Shown: in pieces, positions 39,491 to 52,100 of the stretch
Position numbering within the stretch: the first letter of the stretch is position 1
How the letters are laid out: every line of letters begins with the position of its first letter
Assembly: GCF_902459465.1 (NCBI RefSeq)
Contig: NC_047070.1
Span: forward strand, 15,526,156-15,590,155
DNA from: Asterias rubens
Lineage: Eukaryota > Echinodermata > Asteroidea > Forcipulatida > Asteriidae
Reading direction: 5' to 3'
Length of the DNA stretch: 64,000 nucleotides
Made by a program: the position numbers and the translations under genes
The notes under the pieces: model-generated
What the model was told of the DNA's origin: nothing
Database searches by the model: none
Seen by the model: the letters and a program-made list of their open reading frames with translations, nothing else

Positions 39491-42400
39491 CTCCCAGCCG
39501 TCTTCTAATCTTCATTCTTGCCTTCTCGATCATTAGCTTCATCCTTTTCTCACTGAGTGACGACTGCACTTGTGCAACCATCGATACATTGGTACGAAAA
39601 GTCAGACAGTTACAGGAAGAGATAAGAACAAAAGATGATATTCTCTCAAGTCAGAAATCTTCGTCATCACGAAGAGACAAAATGGAGGCAAGAGAAAAGG
39701 AAGAGCAAGGATGGGATCCACACGTTCTTTGCATCCTGATTCCATTCAGAAATCGTTTTGAAGAGTTAATGGAATTCATTCCTTTTATGGACAAATTTTT
39801 ATCTCATCAGATGGTCAAGCATAAATTTTATGTCATCAATCAAATAGACACTCACAGGTGAGTTTCACGTTCCGTCTTTGCATTTTCTTTCATTTGACAA
39901 AAGCGTAAGCTGTTACCAAACTGGGGCTCAAACAAGGGAGTCAAAGAAAAGTTATTGGACTTTATTGACATTTGCCATTGTTTCCCATGGTCGCGTAGAA
40001 TCTTCAATTCTATAACAAAACAATGTATTTCTGTTCCTTCATCATTTTCCTGTCATTTTGCCTGAAAACAATCAAGATTATCAGTGTTTGTGAGGGCCAT
40101 GAGGTCCTTTTGCAACCTGTTTGCATTTTTAAAAATTAATTATTCATAATGAAATGGGCATTATTTATATGCAAAGTGCTGAGCGATGAACCAATCAAAA
40201 TGCAAACTTCCCCAAGGTTGGCCTATGTTGGGATACGATTGTTGTTTTCTCAGCCAGTGTGCATAATTTGTTAATGTACTGAATGCTGACCCGCTGAACC
40301 CCCTCGCTTCTGATTGGTTTGGATATTTGCTACTGATTTGAAACTCTAAGTCGTGATGTACCACTTGGTGCACGGTCTCCCCTTCCTGCTCCATAAAGCT
40401 GTCCAAACAAAAGGCTGATGTGTATGGTGATAAATACTTATGGTGCGTTAGTCATTTGTACAAAGGGTCAGTAAGACAGTGGACACTATTGGTAATTGTC
40501 AAAGACCAGTCTTTTCACTTGCTGTATCTCATCATATGCGTGAAATAACAAACCTGTAAAAATTTGAGCTAATTCGGTCATCGAACTTGCAAGATAATAA
40601 TGAAAGAAAAAACACCCTTGTAACACGAAGTTGTGTGCGTTTAGATGGTTGATTTCGAGACCTCAAGTTCTAAATCTGAGGTCTCGAAATCAAATTCGTG
40701 GTAAATTGTTCCTTTCTCGAAAACTATGGCACTTCAGAGGGAGCCGTTTCACACAATGTTTTATACCATCAACCTCTCCCCATTACTCGTCACCAAGAAA
40801 GGTTTTGTGCTAATAATTATTTTGAGTAATTACCAATAGTGTCCACTGCCTTTAATCTATATTTTTCTACACTAAGGTTCCAAATCTCCACTTTAAAATG
40901 AACTTGTTTCTTGTCTTCTTACATGAAGATTTAACAGAGCTTCACTACTCAACGCCGGGTTTAAGGAGCTGAGTGAAGATTGCAGTTACATAGCATTACA
41001 TGATGTGGACTTACTCCCTCGTAATCCTGCCATTTCTTACCACTATGACAATGTGCTCAATGGACCTCATCACGTCTCCTCACCAGAACTTCATCCCAAG
41101 TATGATTATAGCAAGTTTATTGGAGGGATAATGCTGATGACGTGTGAACAGTTTCAGAAGGTAAGGATGATTTTACTCCACGACATGATTTATAGACTTA
41201 TTAAAGGCACTCGACACCTTTGGTAATTTGTCAAAGACCGGTATTCTCACTTTGTGTATCCAAACATGCAGAAAAATCTGTGAAAATATTGACTCGTCTG
41301 TCATCGAAGTTGCAAGAGAATAGTGCTAGTAAAAAACACACTTGCTGCACAAGATTGTGTGCTTTCAGATGGCTTCTGTTCAACGTGCCTGTGCTAACTG
41401 AGCTATTAAGTCAATTATGCTGGGGGTCTCCCTATTTTATCAATATCTTTTTTTGGGCTGCCAGCCAGAGCTAAAGTTTTAAATGTGGGAAAAGTCATAT
41501 AGGACTTAAAGAAGACTCTACAGAGCTTAATGCTGAGCAAGAAACTACCGAGCCAAACTGATCCCCCTTTTCACGTCACTCGGTGTTATTGTAAAATGTT
41601 TCTCCCTGCTTTCATTTGCGGTTTCCTTTGGTGCAATTATACTTTTGTGACAAACGATTGGTTGTTGTTTTTTTTTTCTGCGAGAACCAAGCATGGCATT
41701 CTTCTTCACTGTATCATACTTCCTGCAAATGCCAATGCGATACAAATTTTGACATCACAAGTTATTTGTTGAAATGTGTTCAACTCCTGCGAAACATTCG
41801 CTGTGAAAACAACACTGTGACCTTTAAAATTTGTATCGCATTCGCAGGAAGTATGATCCAGGCTTCATCTATCATATAAACCACATTATTATTATTTACT
41901 TTTTCCTTTGTTCTTTGCAGTTAAATGGTTTATCAAATCGATTTTGGGGCTGGGGTAGAGAGGACGATGAGCTTTATATGAGGATACAAGAAGCAAACAT
42001 GAAGGTAAGGTATTTTATTATTATTCATAAATTACCCCAGACAGTTTAGTGAGTCATATTGGTTGAAAGGTGGTCACATGACCATGTTTACCCAGGTATC
42101 CATCATCATCAAGTCGACTCTCGACGTACTGCAACAAAAGCAGGCCCCACATCAGGAAATCCCATGGCTATCCTGATCAACAAAAGCAGGCCCCACATCA
42201 GGATCTCCCATGGCTGTCCTGATCAACAAAAGCAGGCCCCACACCAGGATCTCCCATGGCTGTCCTGATCAACAAAAGCAGGCCCCACACCAGGATCTCC
42301 CATGGCTGTCCTGATCAACAAAAACAGGCCCAACACCAGGATCTCCCATGGCTGTCCTGATCAACAAAAGCAGGCCCCACATCAGGATCTCCCATGGCTA

Positions 42401-44280
42401 TCCTGATCAACAAAAGCAGGCCCCACACCAGGATCTCCCATGGCTGTCCTGATCAACAAAAGCAGGCCCCACACCAGGATCTCCCATGGCTGTCCTGATC
42501 AACAAAAGCAGGCCCCACACCAGGATCTCCCATGGCTGTCCTGATCAACAAAAACAGGCCCAACACCAGGATCTCCCATGGCTGTCCTGATCAACAAAAG
42601 CAGGCCCCACACCAGGATCTCCCATGGCTGTCCTGATCAACAAAAGCAGGCCCCACATCAGGATCTCCCATGGCTGTCCTGATCAACAAAAGCAGGCCCC
42701 ACATCAGGATCTCCCATGGCTATCCTGATCAACAAAAGCAGGCCCCACACCAGGATCTCCCATGGCTGTCCTGATCAACAAAAACAGGCCCAACACCAGG
42801 ATGTCCCATGGCTGTCCTGATCAACAAAAGCAGGCCCCACACCAGGATCTCCCATGGCTATCCTGATCAACAAAAGCAGGCCCCACACCAGGATCTCCCA
42901 TGGCTGTCCTGATCAACAAAAACAGGCCCCACATCAGGATCTCCCATGTCTGTCCTGCTCTCACCTGCAGATGTTAGCTCAGTATCACGACGCAACTGGT
43001 CCACTCAGGTTAGCGTCTGACCACATCGAGAGGCTGTGGGTTCCCAGAGAATGAGTTGGCTCGCAACTTGGTTTCCACGATCGGCCTGCAGGGGGCGACC
43101 AGCAGTGCTCAGGTGTCGCGCTGGTGCCCCCGTTATCAACCTTGCTGTGTAGCTTTTGTTTCTTTGTACTCTCTCTCTCAACCGACTGACTGACTGGCTG
43201 ATTGTACTGAAGCGTCAAACCTGACTGCTCAGTACTCAAGTGCTTTTAAGAAGAAAGTCTATCATAATACTTAATGCAAATATTGATTCCATTTTTTTCC
43301 CAGCAAAACTTGAGTTAACATTGTGTTTTGATTTACCAGATTTCTAGGCCTGAGGAGATTTCTACAGGCAGGAAAACGTTTTATCACATTCACGATAAGA
43401 AGAAACGGAAGAGGGATGTGAAGAGATTAGGAAACCAGCATAAAGTAAGTAACTTTGAAAGATATGAAGATCTAGTTGGTTTGCAGTGGCACCATGTATG
43501 TATCTACTTGCTGGGTAGATAATGTTCTTTAAGATATTCTTCCTGAAATGCTGGAAACTTCTAAGTTCGAGTCCCAGTCGTGACACCTGTGTCCTTAAGT
43601 ATGAAAGACACATAACCATGATAATTCTTCCTTGGTTAACAAGGTGCTGTGGCGCGCGCAATGTGCTGCCGACCAAACAGGAACATCGGGGTGAACCCCT
43701 CCTCATCCCAGTCGTGACACCTGTGTCCTTAAGTATAAAAGACACATAACCATAATAATTCTTCCTTTGGATGGGACGTAAAACCCTTGGTCCCGTGTGT
43801 TGTGTAATGCACACAAAAGAACCCAGTGCGCTTAACGTGATGAGGAGGGGTTCACCCCGATGTTCCTGTTTGATCGGCAGCACATTGCGCCACAGCACCT
43901 TGTTAACCATTGGTGCTGTAAAGAAATATGTCTCATACTTTAGAAACAGTAGTTCCACATACCTTGCAGTACAAAATACTGAGTGCTTTGATACACCTCT
44001 AGGGGTGTTATGTGATAAAGTGCTAGAGAAGAACCTATTACTTTTATCATTGTTATATGTGGCGGATGTCGTCTGTTTCAAATGTTCATCATTAATTGAT
44101 AATTTGTATATTTTTGTTACCTAGGAATCCTTTAAGCGGGATCCAGAGACAGGGTTAGACAATGTCCAGTATAGTGTCCGTAGTACACAAGAATTATCCG
44201 TCAATGGAGCTGAAGGAATACTGCTTCATGTCATGATAGAATGCGATGTTACGATTACGCCATGGTGTGATGACGCCTAA
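39469..44280 (+). CDS. B4GALT7: Xylosylprotein beta-1,4-galactosyltransferase 7, five coding exons, complete
   Basis: Exons are 39469-39857, 40929-41160, 41921-42004, 43340-43444 and 44125-44280. All joins are GT/AG and in frame, giving 321 residues (the human protein is similar, about 327). The enzyme transfers galactose from UDP-Gal to xylose on proteoglycan core proteins, the second step of the glycosaminoglycan linker, in the Golgi. It is a type II membrane protein: a short cytosolic end, a signal anchor at about residues 11-29 ([19 protein letters not shown]), a charged stem to about 80, then the catalytic domain. Diagnostic motifs are LIPFRNR (90-96), the metal-binding DVD (155-157), FIGGIMLM (193-200), WGWGREDDE (216-224) and HIH (251-253). 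The C-terminus [10 protein letters not shown] matches the family. Introns carry foldbacks and a minisatellite. An upstream short ORF overlaps the start. Confidence 0.96.
40474..40851 (+). mobile_element. TTAA foldback in B4GALT7 intron 1
   Basis: The left end is slightly altered (GTAAGACAGTGGACAC). The right end is intact and followed by TTAA. The orientation is the same as the host gene. Confidence 0.8.
41205..41380 (+). mobile_element. Truncated TTAA foldback in B4GALT7 intron 2
   Basis: Only the left half is present: TTAA, AGGCACTCGACACC, GTCAAAGACCGGTATTCTCA, ending near TGTGCTTTCAGATGG. Confidence 0.65.
41713..41857. mobile_element. Foldback with CTTCCTGCGAATGCGATAC arms
   Basis: ATCATACTTCCTGCAAATG and GCGATACAAATTTT on the left are inverted at 41826-41857. 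A half copy is at about 55920-56010 in intron 9 of the HMG20-like gene. Confidence 0.6.
42133..42958. repeat. 46-bp minisatellite, 18 units, in B4GALT7 intron 3
   Basis: Units start every 46 bp exactly, from 42133 to 42915 (AACAAAAGCAGGCCCCACA ... CCCATGGCTGTCCTGATC). Variants with AAACAGGCCCAACACC recur as units 5, 10 and 15, giving a five-unit (230-bp) higher-order period. The unit is not a multiple of three and the array is intronic, so it is not coding. Confidence 0.95.
43573..43911. mobile_element. Composite foldback in B4GALT7 intron 4
   Basis: A block of about 60 bp (CCAGTCGTGACACCTGTGTC ...) is directly repeated at 43573 and 43706. A block of about 70 bp (GGTTAACAAGGTGCTGTGGC ... CCCCTCCTCAT, from 43634) is inverted at 43841-43911. 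A relative is seen at about 51390-51500. Confidence 0.65.
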
Positions 44281-44299
44281 ACACAAAACACTGTCCTGC

Positions 44300-44570
44300 C
44301 AGTCTGTGAACATTTTTGACTCAATTTGTCATTGTAGTTGCAAGAGCATAATAAAGGAAAAGCACCCTCGTTACACAAATTGTGTGCTTTCAGATGCCTA
44401 ATAAAAGGCTTAGACCTAACCAGAAGTCTTTTATTATTTGTGAGATAATATTACCTCTTTTTCAAAACTATGTTTCTTCAGAGGGAGCCATTTCTCACGA
44501 TGTTTTATACTACTAACAGCTCTCTATTGCTAATTACCAAAGAAGTTTTTATGCTAACAATTATGTTATG
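44300..44570 (+). mobile_element. Truncated TTAA foldback in the B4GALT7 3' UTR
   Basis: Interior family blocks (TGTGAACATTTTTGACTCAA, GTGTGCTTTCAGATGCC, GAGGGAGCCATTTCTCAC) are present but both termini are missing. Confidence 0.6.
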
Positions 44571-45217
44571 GGATCGGTTCTTGGGATCGGTTGTCGGCAA
44601 GAAATAGAAGAATCCAATTAGCCCGAAAGACGGACAGGCATTACTTCTTGTTAATTAGTTTATCCAACCACTCTTCCTTGCCTAATAATATGAAAAATAT
44701 TTTGAGTTTAGAGGTATTTTGAAGGAAATGTTACTTGTGTTAAAAAAACAGTAATTGTCGAACATCTGTAGGAAGTGAGGATTTACAGACAATATTTATT
44801 TTCCATGTTTACAGCCGTGCATAAAACAAATGGAATCATGACCATAAAGTTGAATTGTTAATAATAATTGATGAAAAAAACAAATACTTTAAAACAGTAA
44901 AACTCTTGCTGCAGATCATCATGTGCTTTTTGAGCAGAATAGCTTAAGATTATTAATTTCTAATAACAATTTATTTTGTAGTACAAACTAGAATGTGATA
45001 ATGGACCGAGACGAAAGTGGAATTGAGCTTTATGAATACTACTGTTTCAACGTAGACCAAGCTCTAATAAATGGTCGGAATAGAATCCATTATTCCAAAG
45101 GCAACTCCAAATATTGTATTTTCATAACAATTTTCAGATTTATTATTGTTAATTATTGTAATATGGGATTCTAGGCATTCCATGGTGTTGTATAATTATA
45201 TGGTTTACTGTACCACC

Positions 45218-45346
45218 ATGTGTGTCTTCTAGCTGGGTAGACTATGTTATTTTAAGAACTTGTCTTGCTATCTATTCTACTTTTGCTGGGTAGATTTGTT
45301 CTCAAAAGAACATAACCTACCCAGCTAGTAAGATATACACATAGTG
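45218..45346 (+). repeat. Inverted repeat in the B4GALT7 3' UTR
   Basis: Arms of about 40 bp (ATGTGTGTCTTCTAGCTGGG ... TTATTTTAAGAAC and its inverted counterpart from GTTCTCAAAAGAACATAACC) would pair in the transcript with a loop of about 40 nt. A fragment of the same sequence is at about 43490-43530 in intron 4. Confidence 0.65.
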
Positions 45347-45665
45347 TTACCAAATACCATATTACGGTATACAGTATATTGCCATGTTAAAACCTTTTTC
45401 ATCATTTTTGTTGTAGCCATTTTATGTTTGAGTTTAATAACTGTTGGAGGAAGCTGATATAAGTTTATGTAAAGATTTCAATAATTTTGTTATAGTTTTT
45501 AGTCAATCATTTACCGCATACAATGTAGGTGAATTTTGAGACAAGTCCGCCAATCACATTATCCCACCATGTTAAGTTGCCTTTATTTAGCAGGATTTAA
45601 TGCTGAAGAAAACAAATGTTAAGACCATTTCAAATTTTGTTGATGTTATGTTTGTGTGTAACTCA

Positions 45666-45671
45666 AATAAA
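45666..45671 (+). terminator. Poly(A) signal of B4GALT7
   Basis: A canonical AATAAA about 1.4 kb after the stop codon is followed within 25-40 bases by a GT-rich stretch (TGGTGTGTATATG, TTTGTTTTTG), the usual downstream element. It is the best-formed 3' end signal in this interval. Confidence 0.6.
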
Positions 45672-46117
45672 CAAAACAGGGTCAAAAGTTAATGGTGTGT
45701 ATATGATTTGTTTTTGACAAGTAAACTCGCATCCCACCCCAACGGCATCCCCACCCCAACGGCATCCCCACCAGGGTTCAAGTTCATAAATGAAGCCTGC
45801 TTATCAGAATAAGGTTGGTGGTCGTTCACAGAGATAAATAGCAACAATTTTTAATAATAAAAAAAGTACAAAATTTACATGGTTGCAACTGGTCCCCAAC
45901 TCATTTTAAGCATTATTTTGTGCTTAACAGATTTATGAAATTGGGTTCAGTTGGAACAATGTAAACTTTGTGAAATTTTGGCTACTTTAAAGTTTCTGCT
46001 AAGCAAGATTTTTCTTTTTTTATGACACAGGGCTCTGACCGGTTGGTGGCGCTATTTCAATGTTGACAAAAATTGCTTTAGTTGGTACGCATCAATTTGG
46101 TTTAGATCATTATCTAA

Positions 46118-49100
46118 ATGGAGGGGACCATGCAAGATGTCAACATGGATAAAGAAACTACGGAAGAAACGACGGAAAATACCGCTATTTTAGAAGGTGT
46201 TCACGCAGAGCAATTTCGTCTGAGAATTGTCACAAATGAACAAGGGAAGCAAGAATATCAGGTGGTCAAATTGGAGACCACCGGGAACTCTGGTATGGTG
46301 ATGTCAAACGTTCCAGTTACCTTGCCGGACAATGTCACCATGCATGTTGATCATGCTGGAAGGTAGGCATAAGTACTGTATTTCCGACAACTTGAGTTCT
46401 TAAGTTGGTGTCCTTTTTTTTGCGATTAACTATAATACAGGGCCACTCGGCTAACCCTAACCCTAACCCTAACCCTGATTGCATTTACGCAGCATGGATT
46501 AAGTGGAGTGGCCCTGTATTATTTGAAGTCATCCTTTTTACTCCTTTCTTTACCTCCCGCTTGTTATTAACATTAAAAATTAATATATCCTGCACAATCA
46601 TGCACAAGATAATTACGAACCAAACGCAATGTGTGCAGGGAGAAATGGTTCAAAACGTACAATTTCGACAGCTAGTCAGCAGATTTGCTCCATTTTTACC
46701 ACTTTTGAAAATCATTACACAAATTCTAGGAACACGAACTTGATCCTCAATGTCTAATGAATCCTACCATATCACTCAAAACACCATTGAGGAAATAATT
46801 TGAAGAAAAAAGACAAAAACTTACCAGATCCCCGAGCGAAAGAGTAAAAAATGGCCCAGGTTGAAAATTCGAATCTGAGGGGGACGGAGCTTCGGCCGTG
46901 TGTGCACATCACCGGGGTCAACGACTCAGCGCTCTGTGTGGTGCATTGTGTATCCCGGTAACTGTGCAGCTGTAGTCTTGGTTCCAAGACCATTGATGTT
47001 GCGCGGTCACACACAACCAACGTTCCGATCTATGCACGGCAAAAACTGTACACGCTTGTTATAATCGAACGTTAGTGGGCGCTCTGTTTCTCTGATTTCC
47101 GCATCTCACCGCGTGTACAAGACTACGGCTGCACAGTTGCAGGGATACAGAATGCACCACACGCAGTGCTGAGTCCGTGACGTGCACAAACAGCCGAAGC
47201 TCCGCCCCCCTCAGGTTCGAATTTTCAACCTGGGTCATTTTTTACTCGGATAACTTTCCGTATGGCGCCACCACTTTTTCACTCATTTTTACAAAAAGGG
47301 ATATCTCATTGAGGTAAATTAGATACTATATTATTTCATATCGAATGAAAAAGTGGTGGCGCCATACGGAAACTTTTCCTTTACTCTTTAATTTTTAATT
47401 TTTTTAAAGTTGTTATTTATAAACTCTGAGCAGGCCTATGATGATGTATAGTTTTTTCTAGAATATGACTAATATTAATAAGATTTATTTCACTATCAAT
47501 CATCTCCATTATATGCCATTATATGAGCCTCATCATGTCACTCAGCCTCAGGCAAATGGGTCATTATCCCATGTACAAAATCACATTCAAACCTTTTTGC
47601 CATTCTGTCCAATTTATGCATCTGAACTGAACTTCAGTTTTAGTTATACTGCACAAACAAAACCCCACACACTCAATATACTTTCATAATGCTTGCTATT
47701 AGACCTTATTTATTGTTCTCCTTCAGATTAACTCTTCAAGTGAGTGGTCCCATTGATGGCCTAGGTGACTTGGGAGGTGGTGGAGAAGTTGTCTCGGCCT
47801 CAGCAGGAGTTGGGGAGATGCCAACAACACCCTTCAAGAAATCATCACCAATGATGGTAATGCCCGGTGCGGAAACGCCCAGTATAAGAACAGTAGACGG
47901 TGTCTTACAGATGGGACGAGTCTCAAGTATCATGGGTAACGTCACAGACTGTCTGCGGATAATGCCCGATGTCGATCCTCTGGACTGTATCAACGCCGCC
48001 ATGCAGGTCACACCAACAGTACCTTCTACAACGTCAGCTAACGCTAACTTCACCGACGTCATTGCTGACATCCAGGACTCTATGCAGCAGGAGAGCCATC
48101 CTTGCACCATGAATCTTGCCGCTGTTCAGGGTGCAGTGGGTAGCGTTGATTCGGCTACAGAGACACTGACGGTCGGTGATCCGATGGTGACATCAGAAGC
48201 ATTGATTGGGTCCTCCGTCAGGACGATGACGGTTATGGCCAATATGAACTGGCCTACTGGGTCGGAGGTTGCATGCTCTCTGTCGGGATCGGTTCCAGTG
48301 GATCCCATATCACTTCCATCGCTTGTTAGTATTGGAGTGCCAAATGTTGAACTCACAACAACAGGTATAGTATTTTATTATGGGAAAGTATGAGACATTT
48401 ATGATAGGTAAGGGGGTTTTCAACCGGTTAAAGCTTGGGTCTTTCCATTTTCTAATTCTACCCTGTGAGATTATTTTCTCAGAATAGTAAGATTTTGTTG
48501 TTTTCGGCAGTTAACCATGACTTAACAAACACCATATTTGTTTTGTCTCCTTTGAGAAAAGTCTTTAACATCTTAAAACTCCTCACATGCTGTAGGCCTA
48601 TTTAGTGCTTGAGTTTACTAGTTGTGCTTTACAATCCAAATAATCGAACTGCTCTTTGAATTGATTGAAAGAACTAGTCCACAAACCTGACGTTTTTTAT
48701 GAATCTGGTGATGCACAGAGTCTTTAAACCCTCTGCATAATAACATCTTGGAGGTTCTGGGTCCAGAATAAGTGGGAATCCAGGGTCCAATTTCATAGAG
48801 CTGCTTAAGCACAAAAGAGAGCTCAGCAAATCAAACTTACGCTAACCAGAATAAGAACACCAGCCAAGTATACCATATCACACGTTCAATTTGTGACTGG
48901 TATTGTTGCTAAGCCATGTAAGCAGGGATTTTAAAAGCAGCTCTATGAAATTGGGCCCTTGAGTCTTGACCCAATTTCATGGCTCTGCTTACCGCTGAAT
49001 TCTGCGCTAACGATCACGATTCCCCGCTTACGTGCAAGCACTGAATTTCTGCGCTAACCTTGTAAGCGTAGAATGCCTAGTAACGTGGCGTACGCACGCG

Positions 49101-52100
49101 CAGAAGCCAAAGTTCGCCGCTAACGCATTAAATACGCTTGCCGTAAGCACAGAATTCCCTGCTTCCGTAAGCGCCGATTCTGTGCTTACAGTAGAGCCAT
49201 GATATTGGGCCCATTGCGCTGCTAAGCACACAAATTTGTTTAGCATGAAACTTCTCCCTTGATAAAAACAGGAATGCCAACCAAATTTCCACTTGATTTT
49301 TAGGGCAAGCAAACAACAGCTGTATACCATTGAGAAAGCAACATGCAACAAATGGAAATTTGGTTGGTAATCCTGTTTTTTTCAAGAAAGAAATTTCATG
49401 CTAAGCAAATTTGTGTGCTTAGCAGCTCTATGAAGTTGGGCCCAGGTCTCTACGTCATTTTCATGAATTTTTGTTTTCATCAAACAGGTCAGCTTGTGAT
49501 CAGTCGAGGCTCATTAATGTACTCAGATCAATCCAGCAATCTTCTAGCTCTAGACGCTCCTAATCCTGATGCTGATGGTACAATCAAACCAAACACAGCG
49601 GAGACCACTGTCATTGATCCTTCTGTACAGGATGCAAACCAACCTGCTATTCAACCAAAGGTATCATAGGCAGCAAATGAAGCCCTTGAGTTTGTGTCTA
49701 TTTAATCAATTAAAGGCACTGGACACTATTGGTAATTTCTCAACATCATTGTTGGCATAAAAACTGGTAACGAGCAATGGAGAGCTTTTGCTGGTAAAAA
49801 ACATTGTGAGAAACGGCTCCCCCTGAAGTTTTGGAGAACAAGGTAATTTCTCAAAATGTGTTGAATCTGAGAAAGACTTCAGGCCTGAAGCCTTTCTTGG
49901 ACGTCTGAAAATACACATTTTGTGCTACAAGGGTATACTTTCACTCAAGGTTTTCATGCAACTTCGATGACCACATGAGCCCAAATTTTCATAGTTATTT
50001 TATGCATACATGATGTTATCCAACAAGTGAGAACACTGTATCCTAATTAAAATTTATTTCTTTATTGTTCTTTGTCAAGGTCAAGAGAAAAGGTGGCTGG
50101 CCAAAAGGCAAGAAGAGAAAGACGGATTCTTTGAATGAATCTAATTTCCCCAAAGCTCCAACTACAGCGTGAGTATGACTAACTATCACATGGCTTTATG
50201 AATAACCAGTTCAATAATTGGCATCCTATATTAGTAGCTACATTGAGGTTCTTTGCACATTACTTCCTTGTTCATCAGGCATACTTTTAGACCAATCTCC
50301 AACTTTCTAAATTTTCTTTGGGAGCATACAACCCCAAGTTGCTTTAATTAGCGCTAAAGGGTTATTCTAACGCAGTATTCTCTCAGCCTTCTAAGGTTGC
50401 CATTTATACACCTTAGTAAAGAGAAGCAATTATGGTTGAGTGCCTTGCTCAAGGACACAAGTGTCTTGACTAGAATCCAACCCACACTCTGATTATTCAA
50501 CCATCAGTACTTGAGTCTTTAGCAGTAGACAGCTCGCACATGAAATACAATTTCAATACAATACTAACAAGAAATCTCACTGTTTTTAACCTGAAGGTGG
50601 ATTTAGTTAGGTAATAAGTCCAGTATTTACCGCTGCTTTTTAAGCGAAACGAAAGTACTCTTGAAGAAGAGAAGCAACAGAGAGATCTAATAACAAAATA
50701 AGACAACAGGGAACTTGAAATAAAAATAAATAAAAAATCAATTAATTTAAAATGCTGGTAGATTTTTTACATGGGGTAGAATTTGGTTTTAATTCTCTCG
50801 GACCAGCTATGTCTCAAAGACTTCTTAAGAAGATCAATATTGCTTGATATACTCTTTGAATTTGAATCATTGTTCATTCATCTTTTTCAGTTATTCATCA
50901 TTTCTTAATGAGCAACTTGGACAGATTAGGAAGAAGCATTCTAAGAAACCGTTTCCTGAGATCATCAAGATATTGGGTTCCATGTGGACTAAGATGACAA
51001 TAGAGGAGAAAAAGGTATCTTATAGTTCATTTGTTATTTCATTAATCACTGAATGTGTCATGGCCTTGCGGTTAAGAGAACCGGACTCCGGTGTTTCTGA
51101 TCAGCAGAGTGTGGGTTTGAGTCCCAGCACTGCACTGCCAATGGTTGCCTCCAGGTTGTCTGTAAAAGTTGCCTTGTGTGGCAAGGCCCTTACATATCTG
51201 AGAACGGCTTGGTTTAATAATAATAATAAAAGCAAATAACAATAGTGGTTTTTGTTTAGCGCTCATTTCCCTCACTCAGTGACGCTCCTGGCGCTGTAAC
51301 ATACATTATTTCCTGCAAGGTACATGGGGCTACGATTGTACATAATAATGAGACCATGTAATGACGTAATGGCGCAATATGCAGTCAGTCAAACCAGGAA
51401 CACCAGGGCAAACCCCCTTTCATTACGAAAAATTCACTGTTTTTTTACACAACACACGGAACAGTTTTACGTCCCATCCGAAGGATGAAGCATCATGGAT
51501 ACAAGTGTCAAGACTCGTGTAAAGAAACTGGTCATCATTTGTTTTTAAAGTTATTACTAAAGGTATACTCCATTTAATGCCATTTAAACACTTTTGATCT
51601 TAAAATTGATTTTCTTCTGCAGAAATATTTAACCGTAGCAGAGCTCGATAAGAAACGCTATATAGAGGAGCTTCGTGCCTTCCAACATAGTGAAACATAT
51701 CAGACGTTACTGAGAAGACAAGTGGCTAAGAAGATTAAAGATCTAACAGGTGAAGCAATTCATTATGAAATATAATATAACAGGTGAATCCAGTTAATTA
51801 GGGGGGGAATGAAACCTAGAGAGGTTGGTATGCCTGGCTTGTAGAAGCGAAGAGTGGCTGGTTCACATAAAACCAGGGGTCGACTTCAAAAAGATAGTCC
51901 TAACTTAGAACCAGTCCCAGGAGTTATTAAATACCTAAAGGCAGTGGATACTATTGGTAATTACTCAAAATAATTATTAGCATAAAACCTTTCTTGGTGA
52001 CGAGTAATGGGGAGAGGTTGGTGGTATAAAACATTGTGAGAAATAACTCCCTCTGAAGTGCCATAGTTTTCGAGAAGGAAGTAATTTTCCACGAATTTGA

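Larger units (their letters stand above)
44281..46117 (+). other. B4GALT7 3' UTR and intergenic gap to the HMG20-like gene
   Basis: The 3' UTR probably runs to about 45690. It includes a truncated TTAA foldback relative (44300-44570) and an inverted repeat (45218-45346) that would form a hairpin in the mRNA. Past the poly(A) signal lie short CCCCACCCCAACGGCATC tandem copies (about 45730-45773) and about 350 bp that should contain the next gene's promoter. No other exon was seen. Confidence 0.6.

Noticed and set aside
40631..40813. A frame of about 60 residues ([13 protein letters not shown]...) recurring at 14451, 16077, 31014, 40631, 51977 and 54435
   Set aside because: It recurs because it lies inside the TTAA foldback family; frames are broken differently in each copy and there is no transposase motif.
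42133..42958. Regular repeats resembling a CRISPR array
   Set aside because: The 46-bp units are contiguous with no unique spacers, and the DNA is an animal intron; it is a minisatellite.
43362..44081. 239-codon open frame on the minus strand
   Set aside because: It spans B4GALT7 exon 4 in antisense and a composite inverted repeat; its peptide repeats itself because of the foldback.
46444..46478. Telomere-like CTAACC units as evidence of a chromosome end or fusion point
   Set aside because: Only about four units are present and they are enclosed in a short inverted-repeat element inside an intron.
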